Assembly: GCF_900176255.2 (NCBI RefSeq)
Contig: NZ_FXEG02000003.1
Coordinates: 744,001 to 808,000 of the forward strand
DNA from: Mycobacterium ahvazicum
GTDB lineage: Bacteria; Actinomycetota; Actinomycetes; Mycobacteriales; Mycobacteriaceae
Direction of reading: 5' to 3'
Length of the DNA stretch: 64,000 nucleotides
Shown piece after piece: positions 36,586 to 45,993 of the stretch. A program made the translations under genes and the position numbers. The notes beneath the pieces were generated by a model that did no database searches, was not told where the DNA came from, and was given only the letters and a program-made list of their open reading frames with translations. Each line of letters opens with the position of its first letter. Positions within the stretch are counted from its first letter, which is position 1.

Positions 36586-37218
36586 GTGCGGTCGAGAAAC
36601 AAGCGCTGGGGTGGTCGAACCGGGGCCGAGCGTCGTGCAGAACGACGGCAGCAATTGATCGAGGCCGCAACCGAGATTTGGAGTGAGAGCGGTTGGGCCG
36701 CAGTGACTATGCGCGGAGTATGCGCCCGCACGAGGCTCAACGATCGATACTTCTACGAGGACTTCAAGACGCGCGATGAACTGCTCGTCGCAGCGTGGGA
36801 TGGCGTCCGCAACGACATGCTCGGCGAGGTCGCCGCGCTCTTCAACGAGCGCGTGAATCGGCCGCCGATCGAAACAATCACCGCAGCGATCACCATCGTG
36901 GTCGACCGGATCGCACGCGATCCCGGCCGAGCACACATCCTCCTCGCTCAGCACGTAGGTAGCTCACCGCTACAAGACCGCCGCGCCGTGGCGCTACAGG
37001 AAGCAACGCAGTTAGTCGTTGAGGCAAGCCGGCCACACCTCCGACAAGATGCCGACGAGATAGCCCTTCGCATGGACACTCTCATCGCAGTCGGCGGGTT
37101 CGTCGAAGTCATCACCGCCTGGCACTCGGGTCTGCTTACGGTCACCGAGAAGGAAATGGTCGCGCACACTAGCAGACTTGCTGAAACCCTGGCTCAACGC
37201 TATATCGTCAGCGACTGA
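36586..37218 (+). CDS. TetR family transcriptional regulator
   Basis: About 210 residues. GTG 36586 with GGAGAG upstream is chosen. The N-terminal HTH reads AAVTMRGVCARTRLNDRYFYEDFKTRDELL, a typical TetR recognition helix. It is divergent from the SDR-diiron-BVMO cluster and most likely represses it, with an acyl-CoA or lipid ligand as inducer. Confidence 0.88.
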   Translation: MRSRNKRWGGRTGAERRAERRQQLIEAATEIWSESGWAAVTMRGVCARTRLNDRYFYEDFKTRDELLVAAWDGVRNDMLGEVAALFNERVNRPPIETITAAITIVVDRIARDPGRAHILLAQHVGSSPLQDRRAVALQEATQLVVEASRPHLRQDADEIALRMDTLIAVGGFVEVITAWHSGLLTVTEKEMVAHTSRLAETLAQRYIVSD

Positions 37219-37330
37219 TCCAGGCTCACAGGCCAGCCAGCTCCGTGGCGATCGCTGCCGAACCGCATTCTTGGTCCGACCGCCTTCAGCGGCCGAGCAC
37301 CGCGCCCGTGACGCTGCCGGCGCTCACGCT

Positions 37331-37375
37331 GTTCGGCAGGAGCGACGCAGGAACGGTGCTCCTGCGTCGCCGAAC
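37331..37375. terminator. Hairpin between convergent genes
   Basis: CGACGCAGGA (37343-37352) and TCCTGCGTCG (37360-37369) form a perfect 10-bp stem with a 7-nt loop; GTTCGG (37331-37336) and CCGAAC (37370-37375) extend it around an internal bulge. It lies between the convergent TetR and PF10118 genes. No U-tract follows, as is common in mycobacterial terminators. Confidence 0.55.
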
Positions 37376-37388
37376 TTCCGCACCTCTG

Positions 37389-38258
37389 CTATCCCAGCTG
37401 AGCGATAACTCTCTGTGAACCGTCTTGCTCGAACAGTTCCTTGCTCCAACGCTCCAGGACCGCAGCACTGTCCCAATCATCAGGATGGAAACCCGGGCGG
37501 TTGTAGGAACGGAATCGCCGCAGCGCATCAGCGGTGAACATCGGGGTGCGACTGAAGCGGTACAGACTGCGCACCAACGTGACCGGGTTATACGAGGCTC
37601 TATCAGCGGCCATGGACAGGGCAGTCTGCAGAATGAGTTCGCCAAACAAAATTGCTGAAGCGATCCGCATGCCCCGTACACGGGTGCGCTCGGTTCCTCC
37701 AATCAACTGGTAGACATCGAAGGCGACCGCTTTGTGCTCCGACTCCTCGAACGCATGCCACAGCAGAATCGGTCGAACCTCTGTCTGTCCGATGAGCTTC
37801 TGGGCGTCTTCGCTGGTAAGAATGATTTCTGCCAGCGTAGCGGTGTAGTGCTCCAACGCGGACGTCATGGACAGCCGCATTTCCGGCGAAAAGCGCCGTT
37901 CCAATCGCTTGATCAAGCGTGCGACATGACGATCGATCCGCGCGGTCGGATACCCCATGACCTGGAGTCGCTCGTTGAGGAGACGATGCTGGTGTCGGTG
38001 CGTGGCCTCTTGTCCGATGAAACCCTTGACCGCTGTCTCCAATTGGGGATCCTCGATGGAACTCTGGAAGTTCCTGACCGAACGGATGAAGAAATCCTCG
38101 CCTTCCGGGAACGTCGCAGAAAGCACCGAGATGAAATGGCTCATCACCAGGTCGCCATCGACAAAATGTTGCCGCTTCGTGGAGGTCGGCATCGGAAAAC
38201 GAACACGCCTGGGTTTTGGCAGCACGCGGGTCCTGGTCGGGGCTTGATCTTCCGACAT
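37389..38258 (-). CDS. PF10118-type putative metal-dependent hydrolase
   Basis: A 289-residue protein of the predicted metal-dependent hydrolase family PF10118. Key residues: GQEATHRHQH, EHYTATLAEI and EESEHKAVAFDVY, a carboxylate/histidine set resembling a diiron helical bundle. ATG 38258 with GGACC upstream is chosen. It is divergent from its own TetR gene. Its reaction is not known; in mycobacteria such genes often occur near lipid and BVMO genes. Confidence 0.8.
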   Translation of the reverse strand: MSEDQAPTRTRVLPKPRRVRFPMPTSTKRQHFVDGDLVMSHFISVLSATFPEGEDFFIRSVRNFQSSIEDPQLETAVKGFIGQEATHRHQHRLLNERLQVMGYPTARIDRHVARLIKRLERRFSPEMRLSMTSALEHYTATLAEIILTSEDAQKLIGQTEVRPILLWHAFEESEHKAVAFDVYQLIGGTERTRVRGMRIASAILFGELILQTALSMAADRASYNPVTLVRSLYRFSRTPMFTADALRRFRSYNRPGFHPDDWDSAAVLERWSKELFEQDGSQRVIAQLG

Positions 38259-38280
38259 TTGAGGTCCTTCCTCGAAGTTG

Positions 38281-38306
38281 TATCTGACTTTATACCTTGT
38301 CAGATA
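38281..38306. promoter_or_regulatory. 8-bp inverted repeat, candidate TetR operator
   Basis: TATCTGAC (38281-38288) and GTCAGATA (38299-38306) are perfect inverted copies separated by 10 bp, located between the divergent PF10118 and TetR starts. The AT-rich centre includes TATAAA on the minus strand, a likely -10 for the hydrolase gene. This is a good operator candidate for the adjacent TetR protein. Confidence 0.6.
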
Positions 38307-38326
38307 AGACTGCCAGACTGTAGGAC

Positions 38327-39001
38327 ATGAGTCCAGCACGTGTTTATGGCGGGCTGTCCGCAGCTCAACGCGATGCGCAGCGCCGGATGATGTTGATTGA
38401 TGCCGCAGTCTCAATCATGGGCACCCACGGAGCTGCCGCGTGCACCGTGACCGCCGTGTGTGCGGAGTCAGGAGTGACGAGCCGGTACTTCTACCAGCAG
38501 TTTCGCGACCGAGACGCGCTGTTGCACGCGGTATTTGCCAAGATCTCCGCCACCTTCCAAGCGGTGGTAACCAGCGCCATTCCGGACGACACGGTTGCGC
38601 CTCAAGAACTCGCTTACGCTCCGATCAAGGCCCTGGTTCAGGTGATCGAGAACGATCCCAGCATGGCCCGCATACTGTTTGTCGAGTCGGGCGCAGAACC
38701 CCTTCTTCGGCAACTGCGAAGCGAACTGATGACCGATTTTGCGGAGCTGGTCCTCAGAGAGGCCCGTTTGCACCTCGATATACCCAGCGATGTGCTTCAA
38801 GTCGCAGATCTCGCCGCTACCTACGGTGTCGGGGGCCTGTTCGAGATACTCCGTCGCTGGATAGACGGACAACTGAACCTCTCGACTGAAATGCTTATCG
38901 AGCACGGTGCGGGTTTTCTCGGCAGTCTCGGGCTGTATACCCTCGGGCAGGCACCTGATCAGGCCGCTCCGCGGCTGGCCGCAGTTGACGAGAACCGATA
39001 G
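38327..39001 (+). CDS. TetR family transcriptional regulator
   Basis: A 224-residue TetR protein with HTH segment CTVTAVCAESGVTSRYFYQQFRDRDALL. It is divergent from the PF10118 gene with a palindrome between them, so local autoregulation and control of that gene are likely. It shares the RYFY recognition helix with the TetR at 36586. Confidence 0.88.
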   Translation: MSPARVYGGLSAAQRDAQRRMMLIDAAVSIMGTHGAAACTVTAVCAESGVTSRYFYQQFRDRDALLHAVFAKISATFQAVVTSAIPDDTVAPQELAYAPIKALVQVIENDPSMARILFVESGAEPLLRQLRSELMTDFAELVLREARLHLDIPSDVLQVADLAATYGVGGLFEILRRWIDGQLNLSTEMLIEHGAGFLGSLGLYTLGQAPDQAAPRLAAVDENR

Positions 39002-39344
39002 ATTCTGAGCGACCCGGCGTTATGCAGGCTCGGTTGGCTGAGGCGCATGGCGCGACGCTGACAATCACTGCTGGCGTTCACCCGAGATCGCGACCGTAGA
39101 CCACACGCGCCGGACGAGGAACTCGATACGACCTCGCAAGGGCCCTGTGTGCCGTCGCGCCTGCAGTCTATTTCGATCGCTCGATCTGCAGCGAAGCGCA
39201 CCGCTTCGTCCATCGCGATTCGACGGAATCGCGGCGCGGGAAACAAATCTGACGCCCGGCCTGCCGCCGTTGTCACCTGATGTTAATTGCGGCTAACATC
39301 AGCGCCTAGCAGATCGACGTCGATGCTCGCCCGGAGGGAAAACT
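39002..39344. other. Intergenic stretch before the carboxylase operon
   Basis: The first about 260 bp hold no convincing gene. The end contains the promoter/operator at 39270-39302 and a GGAGGG ribosome-binding site for the TTG start of accD. Base composition rises here from the lower-GC cluster on the left to the GC-rich operon on the right. Confidence 0.5.
39270..39302 (+). promoter_or_regulatory. Promoter with overlapping 9-bp inverted repeat for accD operon
   Basis: TTGTCA (39270-39275) and TAACAT (39294-39299) are separated by 18 bp and fit a sigma-A-type promoter. They overlap a perfect inverted repeat CTGATGTTA (39277-39285) / TAACATCAG (39294-39302) with an 8-bp spacer. A TetR-type repressor, probably the one at 45994, could block transcription here. 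Confidence 0.6.
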
Positions 39345-40946
39345 TTGGTACAGGTCCTGCCCGATCGGGTCGACGACACCGCGCCCAGCTATCTCAAGAA
39401 CCGCGAAGGACTGAGCGCGCAACTCGACACCATCGCGGAGCAACTGGCGCTGGTCAACGGCGGCGGCGGCGCAAAATATGTTGCGCGCCACCGCAAGCGG
39501 GGCAAGCTGCTTGTCCGCGAGCGCATCGAGCTGATGCTCGACCCCGACACAGCGTTCCTCGAACTATGCCCCTTCGCCGCCTGGGGCAGTAAGTTCCCCG
39601 TCGGCGGTAGCGTGGTGGTAGGCATCGGCGTGGTCGAGGGCATCGAGTCGATGATCATCGCCCACGACCCCACCGTCCGCGGCGGCGCATCGAACCCCTA
39701 TACCTTCCGCAAGGTGTTCCGCGGCATGGCCATCGCGCGGGAGAACCGGCTGCCCATCATCAACATCGTCGAGTCTGGCGGCGCCGACCTGCCCACGCAG
39801 GCAGAGATCTTCGTGCCCGGCGGACAGCTGTTCCACGACTTGACACAGCACAGCGCAGCGGGGCTGCCGACACTGGCCTTGGTCTTCGGCAACTCGACCG
39901 CGGGAGGTGCGTACGTCCCGGGCATGTGCGACTACGTCGTGATGGTGCGCAACCGTTCCAAGGTGTTCCTCGGGGGTCCGCCGCTGGTCAAGATGGCCAC
40001 GGGCGAGGTCTCCGATGACGAGTCGCTCGGCGGCGCCGACATGCACGCCCGCACCTCGGGGCTGGCCGATTACATGGCCGAGGACGAGCAGGATGCGATC
40101 CGCATCGGCCGTCGCATCATGGCGCGGCTCAACTGGCGGAAGAACGGCCCCGGACCCACCACGCCGCCGCACCCGCCGGTGCACGACCCCGATCAGCTGC
40201 TCGGCATCGCGTCGGTCGATCCGAAGGTGCCCTTCGACCCCCGCGACGTCATCGCCCGAGTGGTCGACGGCTCGGCCTTCGACGAGTTCAAACCTCTCTA
40301 CGGCACGTCACTCGTCACCGGCTGGGCCTCGATCCACGGCTTCCCGGTCGGCATCCTCGCCAACGCACGGGGCATCCTGTTCAGTGAGGAGGCCGAGAAG
40401 GGTTCGCAGTTCATCCAACTGGCAAATCAGATCGACACCCCCCTCATCTTCCTGCAGAACACCACTGGTTTCATGGTCGGTGCCGAGTACGAACAGGGCG
40501 GCATCATCAAGGACGGCGCCAAGATGATCAACGCCGTATCAAACAGCACAGTCCCCCACGTGACCATCACCATGGGTGCGTCCTACGGTGCCGGGAACTA
40601 CGGCATGTGCGGGCGGTCGTACTCGCCGCGTTTCCTATTCGCTTGGCCTAACTCGAAGTCGGCCGTGATGGGTCCGGCGCAACTGGCCGGAGTGCTGTCC
40701 ATCGTGGCGCGCGAGTCCGCCGCCGACCGCGGGCTGCCCTTCGACGAGGAGGCCGACGCCCAGATGCGCGCCGCCGTCGAGGAACAGATCGAGCGCGAAT
40801 CCGTCGCACTGGCCAACAGCGGCCGCCTGTACGACGACGGGATCATCGATCCCCGCGATACGCGGACCGTTCTCGGGTTCTGCCTGTCGGTGATCCACAA
40901 CGGCGAGGTCCGTGGCCAGCGTGGCTACGGCGTGTTCCGGATGTGA
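39345..40946 (+). CDS. Acyl-CoA carboxylase beta (carboxyltransferase) subunit, AccD-type
   Basis: A 533-residue carboxyltransferase. It starts at TTG 39345 behind GGAGGG. Conserved segments: FGNSTAGGAYVPGM, FLGGPPLVKMATGEV and the C-terminal NTTGFMVGAEYEQ / GASYGAGNYGMCGR. These are typical of methylcrotonyl/geranyl-CoA-type carboxylases and of mycobacterial AccD2. With the biotin subunit it would carboxylate a branched or unsaturated acyl-CoA. The stop overlaps the next start. Confidence 0.92.
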   Translation: MVQVLPDRVDDTAPSYLKNREGLSAQLDTIAEQLALVNGGGGAKYVARHRKRGKLLVRERIELMLDPDTAFLELCPFAAWGSKFPVGGSVVVGIGVVEGIESMIIAHDPTVRGGASNPYTFRKVFRGMAIARENRLPIINIVESGGADLPTQAEIFVPGGQLFHDLTQHSAAGLPTLALVFGNSTAGGAYVPGMCDYVVMVRNRSKVFLGGPPLVKMATGEVSDDESLGGADMHARTSGLADYMAEDEQDAIRIGRRIMARLNWRKNGPGPTTPPHPPVHDPDQLLGIASVDPKVPFDPRDVIARVVDGSAFDEFKPLYGTSLVTGWASIHGFPVGILANARGILFSEEAEKGSQFIQLANQIDTPLIFLQNTTGFMVGAEYEQGGIIKDGAKMINAVSNSTVPHVTITMGASYGAGNYGMCGRSYSPRFLFAWPNSKSAVMGPAQLAGVLSIVARESAADRGLPFDEEADAQMRAAVEEQIERESVALANSGRLYDDGIIDPRDTRTVLGFCLSVIHNGEVRGQRGYGVFRM

Positions 40947-42988
40947 TGGCGATGCCCGAGATCCGCAAGGTCCTGGTCGCCAACCGTGGCGAGATCGCGC
41001 GGCGGGTGTTCCGCACTTGCCGCGACCTCGGGATCGCCACCGTGGCGGTCTATTCCGACGCCGACGCCGACGCGTGGCACGTCGCCGACGCCGACGAGGC
41101 CGTGCACCTTCCCGGCTCGTCTGCCGCCGAGACCTACCTCGATATCCACCGGATCATCGCCGCTGCCTCGCTCACCGGCGCGGACGCAGTACACCCCGGC
41201 TACGGCTTCCTTTCGGAGAACGCCGGGTTCGCGCGTGCCTGTGCCGCCGCCGACCTCGTCTTCATCGGTCCGCCGCCCGGGGCGATCGACGCGATGGGCT
41301 CGAAGCTGCAGGCCAAGAAGATGATGTCCGACGCGGGGGTGCCTGTGCTGCCCGGTGGCGACACGACGGGGCTGTCGGCCGAGCAGCTGGCGAAGCTGGC
41401 CGCCGACGTCGGCTACCCCGTAATGGTCAAGGCCAGCGCCGGCGGGGGTGGCCGAGGCATGCGCGTTGTCGCGTCGCCGGACGAGCTCGACGAAGCGGTC
41501 ACCTCCGCTTCGCGTGAGGCCGCCGCCGCGTTCGCCGACGGCACCGTCTTCCTCGAGCGTTACGTCCAGCGCCCGCGCCATGTCGAGATCCAGGTCATGG
41601 CCGACACGCACGGAAACGTCGTGTCTCTGTTCGAGCGCGAGTGCTCCGTGCAACGTCGACACCAGAAGGTGATCGAGGAGGCGCCGTCACCGGTCGTCGA
41701 CGACGCGTTGCGCGCTCGGATGAGCGACGCCGCCATCGCCGCCGCGCGCGCCGTCGGCTACGTAGGCGCCGGGACGGTCGAGTTCGTCTACGACGCCGCT
41801 CAGGATGGCAAAGCCGACTCCTTCGCCTTCCTCGAGATGAACACCCGGCTGCAGGTCGAGCACCCGGTTACCGAGCTGATCACCGGCCTCGACCTGGTGC
41901 GTGCCCAGCTGCTCGTAGCCATGGGCCGCCCGCTGCCTGAGGAGATGCACAACCCGCGAATTCGCGGTCACGCGGTCGAGGCCCGTCTGTGCGCCGAGGA
42001 TCCGGCCGATGACTACCGGCCCTGTACCGGCACCCTGCGCACCTTGGATGTCCCGGCGCTTGCCGGCGTGCGGGTTGACTCGGGTTTTCGTGCCGGTTCG
42101 GTCATCAGTCATTACTACGATTCGCTGCTGGCCAAGGTCATCGCGTGGGCACCAACGCGCGACGAGGCACTTGCCAGCCTCTCGGCGGCGCTGGCCGGCG
42201 CCCGTATTCACGGCGTGACCACCAATCGCAACCTGCTTGTTCGCGTCCTGCGCCATGACGAGTTCGCCGGGCGGGGCACCGACACTGGGTTCCTTGACCG
42301 ACACGACGTCGCCCAACTCGGCGCTGCCCTCCCAGACACGCAGTCCGAGCGCCTGCACGCTGTCGCGGCGACCGTGGCCGGGGTGGCCGCGCGGCGTGCC
42401 GTCGCAACTCTGCAGGCCACGTTGCCCGCCGGCTGGCGCAACAACCCTTCGCAGCCGCAGACCACAACCTGGCAAACCCAGGGCGGGCGCGAAGTGCGCG
42501 TCGGGTACACGTTAGGTTCGACAGGGACCGGCCTGCAGGTCGACGACGAGCCGTTGGCCGACGTCGAGGTTGTCGAGGGCAGTAGCGAGCGGGTGGTGCT
42601 GCGCGTCGACGGGGTGCGCCGCACTTATGATGTCGTCCTCGACGGCGATGTTGCCCACCTCGACTCGGTCGCCGGCTACTCCGCCCTGCGGCTGGCGCCA
42701 CGCTTCGTCGACCCGAGCACTCTGAACCCGCCCGGGTCGCTCACCGCGCCGATGCCGGGTTCGGTGGTCCGACTACCGGTCGCCGAGGGCGAAACGGTGT
42801 CAGCGGGTCAAACGCTCGTCGTCCTGGAGGCGATGAAGATGGAGCACACCGTCGCGAGCCCGATCGACGGGGTGCTGAGCGCCCTGCCGGTCCAGGTCGG
42901 CCATCAGGTCTCGAGCGGTGACGTCCTCGCCGTGGTCGAGGCGGTGGACGGCGGCGAAGTGGCGTCGGACGCCACGAAGCTCAAATGA
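40946..42988 (+). CDS. Acyl-CoA carboxylase alpha (biotin carboxylase/biotin carrier) subunit, AccA-type
   Basis: About 680 residues. The N-terminal biotin carboxylase domain has KVLVANRGEIARR, the ATP-grasp loop KASAGGGGRGMR, and EMNTRLQVEHPVTE; the C-terminal biotinyl domain has VLEAMKMEH with the biotinylated lysine. ATG 40946 overlaps the accD stop (TGATG); ATG 40952 is an alternative. It makes carboxybiotin for the AccD subunit. Confidence 0.94.
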   Translation: MAMPEIRKVLVANRGEIARRVFRTCRDLGIATVAVYSDADADAWHVADADEAVHLPGSSAAETYLDIHRIIAAASLTGADAVHPGYGFLSENAGFARACAAADLVFIGPPPGAIDAMGSKLQAKKMMSDAGVPVLPGGDTTGLSAEQLAKLAADVGYPVMVKASAGGGGRGMRVVASPDELDEAVTSASREAAAAFADGTVFLERYVQRPRHVEIQVMADTHGNVVSLFERECSVQRRHQKVIEEAPSPVVDDALRARMSDAAIAAARAVGYVGAGTVEFVYDAAQDGKADSFAFLEMNTRLQVEHPVTELITGLDLVRAQLLVAMGRPLPEEMHNPRIRGHAVEARLCAEDPADDYRPCTGTLRTLDVPALAGVRVDSGFRAGSVISHYYDSLLAKVIAWAPTRDEALASLSAALAGARIHGVTTNRNLLVRVLRHDEFAGRGTDTGFLDRHDVAQLGAALPDTQSERLHAVAATVAGVAARRAVATLQATLPAGWRNNPSQPQTTTWQTQGGREVRVGYTLGSTGTGLQVDDEPLADVEVVEGSSERVVLRVDGVRRTYDVVLDGDVAHLDSVAGYSALRLAPRFVDPSTLNPPGSLTAPMPGSVVRLPVAEGETVSAGQTLVVLEAMKMEHTVASPIDGVLSALPVQVGHQVSSGDVLAVVEAVDGGEVASDATKLK

Positions 42989-43039
42989 ACCTCGCGCGCT
43001 GCCGATCGGTGGCGCGTCGATACCGACGTGAGGAGTGTC

Positions 43040-44194
43040 ATGGAATTGCACGAGACAGAGGAACGGCAGGACCTGCGCAAGGCGGTCGCCGAGATCGCCA
43101 AGGACTTCGGACACGAGTACTACCTGGAAAAGTCGCTGGCCGGCGCGAAGAGCACCGAGCTGTGGCAGGCCGTGGGCAAACAGGGCTTCCTCGGGGTGAA
43201 CCTTTCCGAGCAGTACGGCGGCGGCGGCGGCGGCATCTACGACATGCAGATCATCGGTGAGGAGCTCGCCGCGGCGGGCTGCCCGCTGCTGATGACCGTC
43301 GTCTCGCCGACCATCTGCGGCACGATCATCCAGGCATTCGGCAGTGAGGAACTCAAGCAGCAGTGGCTGCCGGGCATCGCCAGCGGCGAGACGATCATGG
43401 CCTTCGCGATCACCGAGCCGGACGCGGGCTCGAACTCGCACAACATCTCCACGACCGCCAAACGCGACGGCGACGACTGGGTCATCAACGGCACCAAGTA
43501 CTACATTTCTGGTGTCGACGAAGCCGAAGCGATCCTGGTCGTCACCCGAACGTCTACCAATGACCGTGGCCGCGGACTACTCAGCCTGCTCGTCGTGCCC
43601 ACCGATGTCCCCGGGCTCACCAAGTCACTCATCCCGGTGCAGGCGGTCACTCCGGAGAAGCAGTTCACTCTATTCTTCGATGACGTCCGCGTGCCGGCCG
43701 CCAACCTGATCGGCACGGAGAACGAGGGCCTGCGCCAGGTCTTCATGGGCCTGAACCCGGAGCGAATCATGGGGGCGGCGCTCGGCAACGGCATCGGTCG
43801 CTACGCGCTGGATAAAGCCGCCGATTACGCCCGCAACCGCCACGTGTGGGGAGCGCCGATCGGCTCGCACCAGGGCGTATCGCACCCGCTCGCCCACGCC
43901 AAGATCCAGGTTGAGCTGGCCCGGTTGATGACTCAGCGTGCCGCCGCCCTGCACGACGCCGGCGACCCCGGGTCGGGTGAGGCGTCGAACATGGCGAAAT
44001 ATGCCGCAGCCGAGGCGGGCATCCTGGCGCTCGACCAGGCGATTCAGACCCACGGCGGCAACGGCATGGCCACCGAGTACGGCCTCGCCACGTTGTGGGG
44101 TCCGGCCCGGCTCATGCGCACCGCGCCGATCAGCCGCGAGATGATCCTCAACTTCGTGGCGCAGCACAGCCTGAAACTGCCCGCGTCCTACTGA
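43040..44194 (+). CDS. Acyl-CoA dehydrogenase (FadE)
   Basis: A 384-residue acyl-CoA dehydrogenase. The ATG is preceded by TGAGGAG. Motifs: FAITEPDAGSNSHN, TKYYISGVDEAE, RHVWGAPIGSHQ, QTHGGNGMATEYG. The SHQ and HGGNGMATEYG forms resemble FadE10-like enzymes that stand beside accA2/accD2 in M. tuberculosis. It supplies the alpha,beta-unsaturated acyl-CoA for carboxylation. Confidence 0.92.
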   Translation: MELHETEERQDLRKAVAEIAKDFGHEYYLEKSLAGAKSTELWQAVGKQGFLGVNLSEQYGGGGGGIYDMQIIGEELAAAGCPLLMTVVSPTICGTIIQAFGSEELKQQWLPGIASGETIMAFAITEPDAGSNSHNISTTAKRDGDDWVINGTKYYISGVDEAEAILVVTRTSTNDRGRGLLSLLVVPTDVPGLTKSLIPVQAVTPEKQFTLFFDDVRVPAANLIGTENEGLRQVFMGLNPERIMGAALGNGIGRYALDKAADYARNRHVWGAPIGSHQGVSHPLAHAKIQVELARLMTQRAAALHDAGDPGSGEASNMAKYAAAEAGILALDQAIQTHGGNGMATEYGLATLWGPARLMRTAPISREMILNFVAQHSLKLPASY

Positions 44195-44220
44195 GTCGCC
44201 GCGGACTGAAAGGGAATCGC

Positions 44221-45774
44221 ATGCAACTCGGCATCGGTCAGTGGGTCACCCGGCGCGCCTTCCTCAACGGCGGGCGCACCGCGTTGATCAGCAACGGCGC
44301 GCACATCACCTACGCCGACCTCGATCGGCGCACCAACCAGGTCGCCGCCGCACTCATCGCCCTCGGCGTGCGCAAGGGCGATCGGGTCGCGATGCTGCTG
44401 GTCAATTCGACCGAGTTCATCGAGGTGCTGCTGGGCTGCGCCAAAATCGGCGCACTTGCAGTTCCGCTCAACGTGCGCCTTGCCGGACCCGAGATCGGCT
44501 ACATCCTGGCCGACTCAGGCGCCGATGTTCTGGTCTTCCACGAGCCGTTGGCCGCGCAGGCCAGGACCGCCGTCACCGAGCCCGGAGTCCGCGTGCGCCA
44601 CGTCATGCGCGCCGGTGGGGTGCCGGCGCCGGGCGAGCTCGGCTACGAAGACATCGTCTCGGCGGGAGCGCCCGAACCGCTCGGCGGTGACGTCGACGGC
44701 AGCGACCCCGCGTTCATCATGTACACGTCGGGGACGACGGGCCGACCCAAGGGCGCGATCCTCACCCACGACAACCTGCTATGGAACGCGATCAACGTCC
44801 TCGGCACCGACATCGGCCTGCGGGGCGAGGACGTCACCGTCGCGGTGGCGCCGATGTTCCACATCGGCGGGCTGGGAGTACACACCCTGCCGCTGCTCTA
44901 CGTCGGCGGCACCAGCGTCATCATGCCGTCCTTCGAGCCGCGAGCGACGTTACAGGCGATGGCCGACCACCACGTCACGGTCCAGTTCATGGTGCCGGCC
45001 ATGTGGACCGCACTCAAACAGGTGCCCGACTTCGACTCCTTCAACCTGTCTGCGCTGCGTTTCGCCATGGGCGGCGGGTCGCCCGTCCCCCTCACCGTCA
45101 TCGACTTCATGCGCGAGCGAGGCGTGCCCTTCACCGAGGGCTTCGGCATGACCGAGACCGCTCCCCTGGTGACCGTCCTCGACGCCGAGAACATCAGCAC
45201 GCGGGCCGGGTCGATCGGCCGCGTCGCAATGCATGTCGACGCCCGCATCGTCGACGACGACGACCGCGACGTCGCGACCGACACCGTGGGCGAACTAATC
45301 GTGCGCGGCCCGAATGTGTTCACCGGCTACTGGATGAAGGCCGAGGCGAGCGCCGAGGCGTTACGCGGGGGCTGGTTCCACACGGGCGACCTCGGGCGCA
45401 TGGACGCCGAGGGCTTCATCACCCTCGTCGACCGCAAGAAGGACATGATCATCTCCGGCGGCGAGAACGTCTACCCGATCGAGGTCGAGCAAGTTCTCTT
45501 CCGCCACCCGGCGGTACTCGACGCCGCCGTGATCGGCGGCAAGGACTCAAAGTGGGGCGAACGCGTCGTCGCGATCGTCGTCGCCGACCCGGCAACACAG
45601 GCACCGAGCGCCGAGGAGATCGTGGCGTGGTGCCGGGAGCGGCTGGCGCACTTCAAGTGTCCGCGTGACGTGCACTTCGTCGCCGAACTGCCGCGCAACG
45701 CCACCGGCAAGCTGCTCAAGACCGAGCTGCGCGCGCAGTTCACGGGCATCGAGGGCGGAGTCGTTTTGCGCTGA
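44221..45774 (+). CDS. AMP-binding acyl-CoA synthetase (FadD)
   Basis: A 517-residue ANL enzyme with YTSGTTGRPKGA, EGFGMTETAPL, GWFHTGDLGRMD and NATGKLLKTELR. It follows the FadE gene by 26 bp in the same operon and would feed the carboxylase pathway with CoA thioesters. ATG 44221 is chosen; the longer frame reads through the end of the previous gene. Confidence 0.93.
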   Translation: MQLGIGQWVTRRAFLNGGRTALISNGAHITYADLDRRTNQVAAALIALGVRKGDRVAMLLVNSTEFIEVLLGCAKIGALAVPLNVRLAGPEIGYILADSGADVLVFHEPLAAQARTAVTEPGVRVRHVMRAGGVPAPGELGYEDIVSAGAPEPLGGDVDGSDPAFIMYTSGTTGRPKGAILTHDNLLWNAINVLGTDIGLRGEDVTVAVAPMFHIGGLGVHTLPLLYVGGTSVIMPSFEPRATLQAMADHHVTVQFMVPAMWTALKQVPDFDSFNLSALRFAMGGGSPVPLTVIDFMRERGVPFTEGFGMTETAPLVTVLDAENISTRAGSIGRVAMHVDARIVDDDDRDVATDTVGELIVRGPNVFTGYWMKAEASAEALRGGWFHTGDLGRMDAEGFITLVDRKKDMIISGGENVYPIEVEQVLFRHPAVLDAAVIGGKDSKWGERVVAIVVADPATQAPSAEEIVAWCRERLAHFKCPRDVHFVAELPRNATGKLLKTELRAQFTGIEGGVVLR

Positions 45775-45993
45775 GTCGTGCCGCTGCACATCGCGGGTTC
45801 GAAGCAGGGCCCCTAAATCATGAACTGGGAAGAGGATGCGACAGCATCGGCGGGGGCTAGCGGTTTCGTTCACCTCCCTTGATTTGGTGCGGCGGGTGCC
45901 GACGCAGGCAACCCCAGCGCCGGTAGGATCCCAGCCCGGCCCAGCGGATCGGACGGCGAACAACGTAACCACAAATCGACAGGAGGCCTGAAA

